Source: an uncultured Eubacteriales bacterium (GTDB lineage Bacteria; Bacillota; Clostridia; Christensenellales; DTU072). From it: DNA of 64,000 nucleotides. The stretch covers positions 212,755-276,754 of the forward strand of contig CASFAV010000004.1 in assembly GCA_949292905.1 (NCBI GenBank), written 5' to 3'. The position numbers were made by a program, and so were the translations under genes. The notes under the pieces are model-generated. The model had not been told where the DNA came from and ran no database searches. It worked only from the letters and a program-made list of their open reading frames with translations. Of this stretch, positions 55,001-63,128 are shown in pieces (the first letter of the stretch is position 1; each line of letters begins with the position of its first letter).

Positions 55001-58000
55001 TTGAGAGTTTCGGCGCTCGCTATCCTCGTCCAGACGATATTGGTCTTTTCAAGGTTGTTACTGCCGCCGTAAGGTCCTATTTCTATGCGCGAGGACAGAC
55101 CTGCGGGAGTCACCCTGTTGCCGACGGGATAGTTGTCGTACAGGTTCTGTATCGTTATAACGCCGTCGATTATCTTATAAGGCGACGTGTCGTCCGAAGC
55201 GGAATGGAAGTTGCTTCCTATTTCCGTTACGGTCGAAATCAGTCTGACGTACACGCGCGAACCGTTATCGAGCATCGCGGATACCCAGATGACGCCGCCC
55301 GCGAATATCCTCTCCCAGCTGATGCGGTCGAGCTGTTCGTAAGGCGTTACGCCGAGCATGCGCTGATAATCGTCCCCCCAGAAATCGTCTTCTGTAGCCT
55401 GATCGGGGAACGCCACCGACCATATTTCGGGAAGCGCGATGCCGCCGATACCGTAGCGGTCGGAAGTGCCGTCGGCGTATCTTACGTTGAACTGCAATTC
55501 GTTTTTCAATACGTACCCGTCGGGATACTTCGGAGTATTGTCGGCGTTATACGCTTCGATAGTCACGTCGGCTACGATATTGGACTGATCCGGGGCGAAG
55601 TCGACGCCGGGCTTATAGTCGTCTTCCTCGAAACCGAGTTCGACCACCACCGTGAAGTCGTGCGCGTTGTCTTCCTGTCCGATATAGATATCGATACCCT
55701 GCCCGTAAGCGGCGGTATAAGCCTCGATGAGTTTCTGCGTGTCGAGGGTACCGAATACGGGAAGCGCCGCCTGAACCACCGCGTCGTCCATGGCTCTCGG
55801 CTCGCCGTAACCCGAATTGAAGGAAACGGTGAGATCGCCGAAGAACCACACGAAGAATTCGTAAGGCGAAACGAGCGCGTACTCTTCGCTGAAGTAGACG
55901 AGTCCCTCTATCAGCGTACCGTCTTCGTGCGCGATGCGGATAAAGCCGTCCTGATTGAGTTTAAGTCCGGTGACTTCGATCCTGTTATCCGACATATTGG
56001 CAACGACGTCCACGCCTTCGGGCAATTCCGCTTCGTGATCGAACGTGACGTTCGCAAGCAATTTGCCGATTATGTCGTAGGTAAGCGTGATATGCGACCT
56101 GAGCGAAGCCTCGTCTCCGAGCGCGGCTTCCGAGGTAACGGAGGTGCCCTGTACCCACGGTAAGTGCTCGCCCCAACGCGCTTCGTACACGCGCACGCTT
56201 CCGTCCGCGAACGTGATATGCAGTTCCGTCGGGATATTGAAGCGGGCGTAAGTGTCGATACCGCCGTACACGTAGGAATTGAGCTGATACGGATTGGCTT
56301 CGAGCTCCTCTGCGGTCGCGGGCGTTTCGGTGACGCTCTCGGTCAGTTCGGGGTCGTCGGGATGCCTGAACAGCGACGCGCCGTTATCGAGGGTGAATTC
56401 CACATTCTCGGCGTATCCGGACATGTTGTTGACCATTATGCGCACGGTGAGCGAATTGTTGCCGTCGCCTATTTCCGCTTCGAGGAAGAAATACGAGGAC
56501 TCGTACGCTACGTCTCTCAGATAGTAAACGCCGTTGACGAGGTCGAACCGCACGGTATCGTCTCCCGCGACGTTGCGCCACGCAACGGTGTAAGGATATG
56601 AGTCGTAATCACCTGCGGTCTTACCGTCGAAATGAGCGTAGATATCCGAGGGCAGTATCCAGGTGGAGCTGTCGTAAGGATCGACGAAGAAGATACCCCA
56701 GCTCTCGTTGCCTTTACCCGCGTTATAGTAATCGGCTATCTGGATATTCATCACCGTCGCGGTCTCCGCCGCGGGCGCGGCGCCGCCTACCTTTACTTCT
56801 ATATCTCTTTCGCCGATGACCTTATCGGGAGCGAGCACCTGAACGGAGACCGTTTCGGTATAGAACCAGCCTTCGTCGGATTTGCCCTTATAATACCAGT
56901 TACGGTTGAAGTCCACGTAATTGGCGAGATCGAAGAAGGAAGTAGTGATATCGGTATCGGAATCGACGAAGGGTTTGTCGTTACCGGTAAGTTTGACGTT
57001 ATCCGCAACGGGGTTGGTCCACTTGATGACGGACAGAGCACCCGCGCCCGCGAGTTCGCGGTAAGTGCCGAGAGGCACGGAGTCGAATCCCTCGTGGAGG
57101 GTGGAAAGAAGCGCGGGGATAGCCGTCGTCGTGCCGTCGCCGTTATCGAAGGTAAAGCCCGCCGAATAGTCGCGGAAATCGAAAGCGTACAGCGCGCCGT
57201 CCTTTCCTTCGAATATATACACGATATCGGTGGGTATCTCGAAGGTGGAGGAGTCGAGCGCGTCCACGGTGTAGGTATTCGCCGCACCCTCGCCGTCGAA
57301 CCAGACTTCTTTCAAAGCGCGCGGAAGTATCTCTATGGAAAGCGCGATCACCTGATTGTGGAATACGGTATAGACGTAAGTGAGTTTCGTTTCGCCGCCG
57401 ATATGTCTGTTATTGATGTCGTATTCGGTGTAGATCTGCATACCGTAGAGCGGATCCGAAGGATCGGAGGGATTGTAGTCGAATGCCCACGAGAAGCTGC
57501 CCGTTTCGGGTTTGGTATTCTCGTCCACCTCGCCTTCTGCGGGCTCGTCGTATATCTTGGTGAAATTGAACGTCACGTCGTTATAGTGCTCGAAGAACCA
57601 GGTGACGAAATTGAGCGAAAGCTCCGCCTGCGTAAGTCCGCCGCCCGCGCCGAGGGTATTCATGTAGTATGCCTTGTAGAGGAGATAGATATAGGGATCG
57701 ACCTCTATCGTATCCGCCACGGGAGCAACGACGGAGCCGTCGGGCGTGAGGATATTGACGTACTTGTCGGTGTCTATCTCGCGGTTCAAAACTTTGACGC
57801 GGACGTTTCTGCGGAAGGTCGCCATCTTGCCTTCGCCTATCACGACGTATGCGATGAATATACCGCCGTTTATCGTGAGGTCGTCCCAGGTCATCACGGG
57901 AACGTAATCGTCGTCGTCGAATATGCTCGACCAGGTTATCGTGCCCACTTTGTCGTAATAATCGCCGTTCCAGTCGATGAGCGTATACGGTTCTTTATCC

Positions 58001-61000
58001 CAGTCGAGCCAGGCGGGCGCGTCGATATTGTTGGAATTGACGAGATCTCTGACGGCGTTCCTGTCTGCGTAATCGCGGATATAGAAGTAATTGTCCACGA
58101 TATAATAGAGAACGTCGTAGGTATCGGTGATCGCGCCCTGCTCGTCGGTGACTTCGAAGCGGTGAGCGTAGAAGCCGCTCATCACGTCGAACACGAATTC
58201 GTATCCGTTGATATCTATCGTGCGCACGTAAATGGTGGCGTCCACTATTTCCGTTTCGATGATGAAGTCGTTGGGATCGGAGGTGGATTCGTCGGGAACG
58301 CGGACTTCCACTTCTTTCTGTCCGAATTTTTCGTCGAGAAGTTTCTGTCTGATCTCCTCCGTCTCGACGATATAGAAGTCGCCGTCGGAGTTATAGAGGA
58401 TGTTCTCCTCTCTGTCGTTGACCACGTACCAGCCCGGTACGCGCATGCCGAGATCGTAGGAAACGCTCACCGTGCCCGTATTGACGAAATCGGCGTAATA
58501 ATATTTGACGTCCTCGTTGAGTATTTCGAGAGCCTTGTCGTATTTTGCCTGCGAGCCGAGACCGAGGATATAAATATCGTTCTCGAGATCGTAGAGGATC
58601 TCGTAACCCATATCGTTGAATACGGTATAATACTTCGAATCCTTGTCGTAAATGGCATGAAGCTTGAATTCGGCGTCGTAACTGGCGGTGAGGTTATAAT
58701 CGCCGTAAGTGGCGTTGACCGTGGTGGGGATAGGTTCGAGAGGCTCCCAGTTATCGTAGTAATAAGTGGTGAGATCGTTGATCTTCTGTCTGCCGAAATC
58801 GGTAAGGATATGGACGTTATAATCCCTCTGCACGCCCATGAACAACCCTTTCGTGCTCGGCATATAATACGCCTGGTTATTGACTACGGCGATGCTGTCC
58901 TCGTCGTAAAGGAAGAAGAAGTCGCGGGTCTCGACGCGGGTGCCGAAGTCGAAATACACGGGCACGGTGTCGTGGAGTTCCACTTCGTAAACGCTGTCGC
59001 CCACGATATCGTCGAGGGCGCCCACGGTGTACATCGCGAACGTGACTTCGAGCTGATCGATGTCGAATACGCGCTGTTTGAAGCCGATCTGAATGGAGAT
59101 CGTGCCGATGAGCTCGTCGACGCGGAAGAAGTCCTTAATGGTCTGGTTGGACGTGGTGACGCGGATGACGTCGGGCTCGAAAGTCGCCCAGGAGTCTTCC
59201 ATGAGCGCCTGCACGATGTCGGTAAGACCCATGACGATGTCTTCGTCCTCGTTATCGAAGTCGTAGCCCATATAGTTATAGAAGCCCTTGACGAAATGAT
59301 CTTCGCGGACTTTGAATTTGGGCATTCCTTCTATGCAGATGTAATCGAGCCATATGTAGCCCAGTTCTTCGACGGGATCTGCGGTATTCAGGCTGACGTC
59401 GTTGGCGTAGACGCGCGCAAGCGGCGTGACCTGATCCTGTACCACCATATAGAGGTACAGGCTGAACGCGCTTCGCGTGCTTCTCGTCCACCTGCCGTTG
59501 GCGAGTATCTGTTCGCGGATATACTGATCGTAATACAGCGTGAAATAGATGTCGGCGGCTTCGGGAAGGATAAAGGGCGTGTTGAGCCCGCTCTCGTCGC
59601 CCATGAACGAGCCGAGCAACTGCGACAGGTCTACCTCTTCCGTCGCCGCGAAGATGAATTGTCCCTCGAGATAACCGGAATAGGTCATGACGTCTTCGAG
59701 AGGCTTGAAGCCGTCGAAACTCGGGAAAACGATCTTGACGTATTCGCCGATGTGCTGAGGATAGAGGTCGAGGCGCATGATGAGCATCGGACCTTCCTGT
59801 TCTATCTGGTCGTCGGTCATTTCGGCGGTGGTGTATACCTCGAGGCGGATGCTGTAAGCGTCCACGTCGTAGGTGAGATAGAAATACGATTTTTCCAGAA
59901 GCTCTTCCACGCTTATGCCGAGAATGGCGGCTATGCTCTCGATATCGATGTTGAACTGCTGATTGACGAGCAGAATAAGCTGTTCGGTGGTATAATCCAC
60001 GCCCGTTTCGCTGGTTTCGGAGAGTATGGTCCTGATGAGCTCGAAGTCCACTTTGATCTGGATCGTGGCGCGGGAGGAAGGATCGTTCTCGTCTTTCATC
60101 GTCGATTCCATATTGGCGATGATCGTGCTCGTTATCGTTTCGTACTGGCTTTCGCCGTCCTCCGAAGTCGATTCGCCGTACAATATGTTGTCGACGGCAA
60201 TGACTATGTACTTGTCTACGAATTCGAAAAGCTGGGCGAGGGTGTCCGCAAGATCGAATCCCCCGCGGTACGCTTGCGGCAAGCCGATATCCTCTATCTT
60301 GACGCCTCCGTACAGATCCTGCAAGCCCTGCACGTCGATATACGTGAGCTCGTTGGCGTAATAAAGCCCGATGATGAGATCGTCGGTCGCGAGGTCTCTG
60401 CACTGCATGAAAACTTCGTTGATCGAGTTGTCGATCTCGTTCATGTCGGTGCGCAGGAGCACGTCGAGCTCGAGGTTGAGCATCGGGATATACATGTCGC
60501 CGGTGTATTCGTAATTACCGTAATCGTATACGGTGTAGCCCTCTTTGTCGAAAACGATGTTCGACGACACGCGCACCGAATATTCCGCCGCGATATGCGC
60601 CGTGTAAGGTACCGTCTCGCGCACGGTGCCGAGAACGGGATCGGTGTGCGACACCTCGGAATCGCCCGAAACGTCCAGTATGAGCGCGGTCATGATCTCC
60701 TTATTGATATTCTCGTCGGGAGTCATTACGAACTGCATATCGGAATTGATCGTGACGAAAGAGGTGTTGCCGAGCGTGGAGAGAAGGAACCCGAGATATT
60801 TATTGCTCAGAGGGTCGAGCTTGTCCTCGTAAGGACTGAAAATGCCCTGCACGAAATCGGTGATGTCTTCGCGGAGAGTATTGAGGTTGACGTTGCTGAA
60901 GAAAATGGTGGCGTCGTCGCCGTTCAAGGTCTGCTTGTAGTTGTTGGTGATCGCCATGTCGAGGGCGTTGCGCAGGCTCTGGAAGGATTGGTCTGCCGTG

Positions 61001-61665
61001 CCGTCCTCGGAAACGGAGCCTATGACCGTCTCGAGGTTGAAGTTTGTTATGAGCCTTATAAGCTGCTGATACATTACGGAATCGCCGAAGTCTTCGAAGA
61101 TCCTTTTGCTTCCCTGAAGATTGAGATAAAGGTCGTTGCCCGCGTCGGCGCTGTTGGGGTTGATGCCGTCGAAATAGAAACCGATGAGCATCTCGTTGGT
61201 AGAGCCGTCGTACCATTCGAGAATGATGTCGGAATAGCGGATGAGATCGTTATGCTTGGCGAGCGCTTCCTCGTCGACGAGCGGAAGTCCGGTATCGGGG
61301 TCGAGTATCACGTTGCCGTTCTCGTCCTTGATCTCGTAGGGGTATGTATACAGATTTGCCTGAAGGTTGAGGATGAAAGCGGAACCCGTTTCGGTATTGA
61401 TCGTAACGTTGGCGCCCACGTAATATCCCGTCGTGGAAACCACGTCCGAATCGAGGTGCGTAAGCAGGTTTTCCATACTGTCGACCGCCCTGTCGATAGC
61501 CTGGTCTTTGGTGGTATGATCTATCCACTGATCGTTGTCCGGATTCTCGAGTATAGGATATTTATCCTGATACGGGGCGTCCACCGGCTCGCACGCCGCG
61601 AGAACGCCGACGAGCAATACCGCAAAGACAAGCATTAAGAGCAGTTTTTTGAGGTGACGGGACAT
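52087..61665 (-). CDS. Giant surface lipoprotein, 3192 residues, Ig-like repeats and duplicated C-terminus
   Basis: Signal and lipobox LLVGVLAAC near residue 25; start follows GGAGGGTAAA. The N-terminal module resembles that of the downstream giant (GNYEYTGDMYIPMLNLELDV against GQTHLTGTVYVPALDAEFYL). From about 1250 onward the same Ig-like repeats occur (FFVDPYDSSTWILPSDIY near 1658; LDPYSEDVTVPSTV near 2421). It lacks the beta-helix end and instead closes with two copies of a module of about 230 residues (about 2730-2960 and 2965-3192; shared pattern YxVDPLxP, GTYN, YLGGG/YLAGG, NPYxDxY). It is thus a rearranged paralog, 123 bases upstream of the other giant on the same strand. Confidence 0.85.
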   Translation of the reverse strand: MSRHLKKLLLMLVFAVLLVGVLAACEPVDAPYQDKYPILENPDNDQWIDHTTKDQAIDRAVDSMENLLTHLDSDVVSTTGYYVGANVTINTETGSAFILNLQANLYTYPYEIKDENGNVILDPDTGLPLVDEEALAKHNDLIRYSDIILEWYDGSTNEMLIGFYFDGINPNSADAGNDLYLNLQGSKRIFEDFGDSVMYQQLIRLITNFNLETVIGSVSEDGTADQSFQSLRNALDMAITNNYKQTLNGDDATIFFSNVNLNTLREDITDFVQGIFSPYEDKLDPLSNKYLGFLLSTLGNTSFVTINSDMQFVMTPDENINKEIMTALILDVSGDSEVSHTDPVLGTVRETVPYTAHIAAEYSVRVSSNIVFDKEGYTVYDYGNYEYTGDMYIPMLNLELDVLLRTDMNEIDNSINEVFMQCRDLATDDLIIGLYYANELTYIDVQGLQDLYGGVKIEDIGLPQAYRGGFDLADTLAQLFEFVDKYIVIAVDNILYGESTSEDGESQYETITSTIIANMESTMKDENDPSSRATIQIKVDFELIRTILSETSETGVDYTTEQLILLVNQQFNIDIESIAAILGISVEELLEKSYFYLTYDVDAYSIRLEVYTTAEMTDDQIEQEGPMLIMRLDLYPQHIGEYVKIVFPSFDGFKPLEDVMTYSGYLEGQFIFAATEEVDLSQLLGSFMGDESGLNTPFILPEAADIYFTLYYDQYIREQILANGRWTRSTRSAFSLYLYMVVQDQVTPLARVYANDVSLNTADPVEELGYIWLDYICIEGMPKFKVREDHFVKGFYNYMGYDFDNEDEDIVMGLTDIVQALMEDSWATFEPDVIRVTTSNQTIKDFFRVDELIGTISIQIGFKQRVFDIDQLEVTFAMYTVGALDDIVGDSVYEVELHDTVPVYFDFGTRVETRDFFFLYDEDSIAVVNNQAYYMPSTKGLFMGVQRDYNVHILTDFGRQKINDLTTYYYDNWEPLEPIPTTVNATYGDYNLTASYDAEFKLHAIYDKDSKYYTVFNDMGYEILYDLENDIYILGLGSQAKYDKALEILNEDVKYYYADFVNTGTVSVSYDLGMRVPGWYVVNDREENILYNSDGDFYIVETEEIRQKLLDEKFGQKEVEVRVPDESTSDPNDFIIETEIVDATIYVRTIDINGYEFVFDVMSGFYAHRFEVTDEQGAITDTYDVLYYIVDNYFYIRDYADRNAVRDLVNSNNIDAPAWLDWDKEPYTLIDWNGDYYDKVGTITWSSIFDDDDYVPVMTWDDLTINGGIFIAYVVIGEGKMATFRRNVRVKVLNREIDTDKYVNILTPDGSVVAPVADTIEVDPYIYLLYKAYYMNTLGAGGGLTQAELSLNFVTWFFEHYNDVTFNFTKIYDEPAEGEVDENTKPETGSFSWAFDYNPSDPSDPLYGMQIYTEYDINNRHIGGETKLTYVYTVFHNQVIALSIEILPRALKEVWFDGEGAANTYTVDALDSSTFEIPTDIVYIFEGKDGALYAFDFRDYSAGFTFDNGDGTTTAIPALLSTLHEGFDSVPLGTYRELAGAGALSVIKWTNPVADNVKLTGNDKPFVDSDTDITTSFFDLANYVDFNRNWYYKGKSDEGWFYTETVSVQVLAPDKVIGERDIEVKVGGAAPAAETATVMNIQIADYYNAGKGNESWGIFFVDPYDSSTWILPSDIYAHFDGKTAGDYDSYPYTVAWRNVAGDDTVRFDLVNGVYYLRDVAYESSYFFLEAEIGDGNNSLTVRIMVNNMSGYAENVEFTLDNGASLFRHPDDPELTESVTETPATAEELEANPYQLNSYVYGGIDTYARFNIPTELHITFADGSVRVYEARWGEHLPWVQGTSVTSEAALGDEASLRSHITLTYDIIGKLLANVTFDHEAELPEGVDVVANMSDNRIEVTGLKLNQDGFIRIAHEDGTLIEGLVYFSEEYALVSPYEFFVWFFGDLTVSFNSGYGEPRAMDDAVVQAALPVFGTLDTQKLIEAYTAAYGQGIDIYIGQEDNAHDFTVVVELGFEEDDYKPGVDFAPDQSNIVADVTIEAYNADNTPKYPDGYVLKNELQFNVRYADGTSDRYGIGGIALPEIWSVAFPDQATEDDFWGDDYQRMLGVTPYEQLDRISWERIFAGGVIWVSAMLDNGSRVYVRLISTVTEIGSNFHSASDDTSPYKIIDGVITIQNLYDNYPVGNRVTPAGLSSRIEIGPYGGSNNLEKTNIVWTRIASAETLNAIDYRGTIGMGEGEHPDEIALATANIIGQDVIVYLRVLPCDVEQLKYESSAAAASRHFTSEVRDEDGIITINVDAYHNYDYAGTFTLPSYITLIYDDANRTAGANVSLTHAFAYNGISYKRSDGSAITSVGYTLDGHNLTRLGGNTELGLPADTARDVYLTATLTDGQVVKIRVHFLDKTVVDVTSAIDRDTEVNTLWLDPYSEDVTVPSTVTLKFAEGEDLDYGVEWNVPANFEVMYDTYRRVFGSDSEQYFPFTGVLGGYAGLQDVTLEYKVKVYDRVMDEYYLVEGKLDRYDETSHSYDADVNAYYHYTDIFAQRASDLPQTVEYSGGLDYALVWQFEDADIVATGTVDANGNVSYILVEGNVYNASRGQPVAIKVYIDSFSYAAIRKPMAGGGYIIMEGDSLRFVISAITGYSSVDHYLVDFDVMHIDPETGTAEKKINQYKFVPEGIDPAAVDASFDSENYAYRLYWNDASLNEASRLGEATGPFYMGNTVRNDIVTVGSCIYQYEMPNVLQLDFGYGKGTQQNAVYVVNPLEPDFTDRKVLAWGTYNNEYDVSLNDAGLVARVIWNSDSVRRLTASYLAGGVIRDFTVTVELTNPNDEAFLYTQAFDVMLVALDMSPTTYINNQYASILTAARVKTSYNAATYYGAATNPYKDVYLTHLINAQVMREGQAMNVLNAAVTDLGLEDRSFTYSVTEWDSAIYVNAGTRTQYSKRISVNGSQEYSSNIVYRQWNTSYSITGLDLGYGAGIDSDAYDKKEADDALVAGDSKIFYIVDPLSPGAFTITPVSVTGTYNGADINGFGYTFEAVWWDEASSGSTFSFEGRYLGGGYMDYWKVLVKVYDGADVVYTQVVNIVLVMLDMLPENRTVDNENYAATTSPRSNYGQASYDGTGNPYGDLYARLMPALNDAAIKYGVNTKEYTYVVESWQEITVGDVTTVRSEYVLLKDALTGEELNRYECSGFVLTK

Positions 61666-61864
61666 TTTACCCTCCGTGTGCGCGCGGGCTGGGGAACGCG
61701 CTCGCCGCGCGAAAGCGCGGCCGTGCCCTGTAAATTAAATTTTAGATGCGTGCCGCGCGCGAAAAATAAACGCGGGCGGCGCCCGTTCCGTCGCGGGCGC
61801 AACGCGCACCGCGTAGTTCCGCGCGCAACGAACGGCAAAAAGCGCCCCTGCGCGCGTTAAATAT

Positions 61865-61893
61865 AATATATTATATATAAAGGGGGAAGTCAA
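61865..61893 (-). promoter_or_regulatory. Promoter of the giant lipoprotein locus
   Basis: On the minus strand TTGACT (61888-61893), 17-base spacer, TATATT (61865-61870) in an AT-rich patch. It gives a leader of about 190 bases containing a strong hairpin (GCCGCGC/GCGCGGC, 61704-61721). Confidence 0.6.
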
Positions 61894-62064
61894 TACCCGA
61901 TCCGTAAAATTATAGAAAAAGTTGCCTCTCCTCGGTCTTTCCCCGCATATTCGGAAGCCTTGCGCGATACCCGTAATCCCCGCTCCGCTCCCCTTTTCGC
62001 GGACTATCGGCGGCGCACAAGTTAATTCACAAATTATAGCCGTTTATGCTACCGTTTTATCAAA

Positions 62065-62083
62065 TACGGTTACCTTAACCGTA
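62065..62083. repeat. Inverted repeat TACGGTTA-N3-TAACCGTA
   Basis: Perfect 8-base arms with a CCT centre, outside any gene; operator-like, owner unknown. Confidence 0.45.
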
Positions 62084-62210
62084 GAAATAATCATATTCCG
62101 GTCCGTCGCGCGACGCGCTTGCGCTTCTTCACGCGCGCCGCTTTCGGCACGCTTTGTCGGAAGGAGATTTTCGCAACTTTATACGATTATTTTACCGGAG
62201 ATCAAATTGG

Positions 62211-62309
62211 ATTGCGCCCGTCCGTCAGGCGGGCGCAATTTTCGGTTGCGCTCACCTACCGGATGAGCGCACCATCAGGTTGCGGCTACCTGACGGATAG
62301 CCGCTACCT
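62211..62309. repeat. Three tandem REP-like hairpins with 9-base loops
   Basis: A: ATTGCGCCCG/CGGGCGCAAT (62211-62239), loop TCCGTCAGG. B: TGCGCTCA/TGAGCGCA (62247-62271), loop CCTACCGGA. C: GCGGCTA/TAGCCGC (62282-62304), loop CCTGACGGA. Loop C is the exact reverse complement of loop A. Stems differ in sequence but keep pairing, so the fold is conserved. Confidence 0.75.
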
Positions 62310-62313
62310 TGAA

Positions 62314-62426
62314 CACCCTGTGAGCGAGTCTTTTTGCTTATCTACGTCGGGAGCGTTGCTCGGCGTAAACCTACAGCCTTCGCGCCTACCCTTGCACCTA
62401 AACAAAAATCCAACGCTCTCGGGTGC
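62314..62426. repeat. Left arm of a 113-base inverted repeat
   Basis: Matches the reverse complement of 62929-63041 at about 110 of 113 positions, by hand alignment. Carries no reading frame of its own. Confidence 0.85.
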
Positions 62427-62521
62427 AAAATGCGCTATATATGCAAATCGTTATTATGCGGATATTTAATTTTATCTACCTTATTTAACGAAAAGCCTTC
62501 TCATCGTACTCGGCACTCGAG
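62425..62521. repeat. 97-base AT-rich repeat, copy 1
   Basis: Begins GCAAAATGCGCTATATATGC and ends in a GGCACTCGAG block. Same length and near-identical to copies at 62704 and 62841. Confidence 0.85.
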
Positions 62522-62634
62522 GGAGATAAATTTTCGTCTGCTTCGAAGCGTAGGAGCGAAGAACTACGGTTTCGTGTCGAGCGACGCTCGCAAGGAAGCA
62601 GGCGAAAAGATACTCCCGCAGGGTGGTAAAGGGC

Positions 62635-62657
62635 GCGGCTATCCGGTAGGTAGCCGC
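62635..62657. repeat. REP-like hairpin D
   Basis: GCGGCTA/TAGCCGC with loop TCCGGTAGG, the exact reverse complement of loop B; same family as the hairpins at 62211-62309. Confidence 0.7.
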
Positions 62658-62703
62658 AACTTTCCTACCCTCGTAATTGAACGAAAATCCTGTTCCCTCA
62701 GGC

Positions 62704-62800
62704 GCAAAATGCGCTATATATGCAAATCGTTATTATGCGGATATTTAATTATATTTGCCATATTTAACGTAATGCCTTCTCAACGTAGTCGGCACCCGAG
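62704..62800. repeat. 97-base AT-rich repeat, copy 2
   Basis: Same start (GCAAAATGCGC) and GGCACCCGAG end as copy 3, with a few changes in the middle (TTATATTTGCCA for TTTTATCTACCT). Confidence 0.85.
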
Positions 62801-62840
62801 GGAGATATATTTTTGTCTGCTTCGACCTGTTCCCTCAGGC

Positions 62841-62937
62841 GCAAAATGCGCTATATATGCAAATCGTTATTATGCGGATATTTAATTTTATCTACCTTAT
62901 TTAACGAAAAGCCTTCTCAACGTAGTCGGCACCCGAG
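62841..62937. repeat. 97-base AT-rich repeat, copy 3
   Basis: Nearly identical to copy 1 across its AT-rich half; its last 9 bases begin the right arm of the 113-base inverted repeat. Confidence 0.85.
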
Positions 62938-63041
62938 AGCGGTGGATTTTTGTTTAGGTGCAAGGGTAGGCGCGAAGGCTGTAGTTTTACGCCGAGCAAC
63001 GCTCCCGACGTAGATAAGCAAAAAGACTCGCTCGCAGGGTG
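62929..63041. repeat. Right arm of the 113-base inverted repeat
   Basis: Reverse complement of 62314-62426 with about three differences. A more diverged, partial copy of this arm lies near 62546-62625. Confidence 0.85.
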
Positions 63042-63048
63042 TTTAAGA

Positions 63049-63075
63049 TTGCGCCCGTCCGTTAGGCGGGCGCAA
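63049..63075. repeat. REP-like hairpin E
   Basis: TTGCGCCCG/CGGGCGCAA with loop TCCGTTAGG, differing from hairpin A by one loop base; it closes the repeat block on the right as A opens it on the left. Confidence 0.75.
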
Positions 63076-63080
63076 CCTAA

Positions 63081-63112
63081 AGAAACAAGCCGGCTAGCCG
63101 GCTTGTTTCTTT
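63081..63112 (-). terminator. Perfect-palindrome terminator after the last gene
   Basis: A 30-base perfect palindrome (63081-63110; centre GCCGGCTAGCCGGC) lies 17 bases past the stop codon of the minus-strand gene. Confidence 0.65.
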
Positions 63113-63128
63113 GTTGTTTGACTGCGTC

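Larger units (their letters stand above)
61666..62210. other. Leader and upstream intergenic DNA, no gene
   Basis: Apart from the promoter and leader hairpin of the giant gene and the inverted repeat at 62065-62083, I see no coding frame with a ribosome binding site and no RNA gene. Confidence 0.5.
62211..63075. mobile_element. Composite repeat block, possible non-autonomous element
   Basis: Bounded by like hairpins (A and E), then by the 113-base inverted repeats, enclosing three 97-base repeats and hairpin D. No transposase, and I did not find a clear target-site duplication. Calling it mobile is inference; it might instead be a structured non-coding locus. Confidence 0.45.

Noticed and set aside
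46732..61638. Very long plus-strand frames of about 1100-1670 codons opposite the giant genes
   Set aside because: They lie antisense to the lipoprotein genes, have Arg/His/Val-rich low-complexity products, no ribosome binding sites and no domains. They arise from the codon bias of the true strand.
62425..62937. CRISPR array
   Set aside because: Three 97-base repeats with unequal spacing (279 and 137) and no cas genes; repeats are too long and too few.
62334..63013. Short frames that repeat the peptide KMRYICKSLLCGY
   Set aside because: They only translate the 97-base repeats; no ribosome binding sites, and copies differ in frame context.
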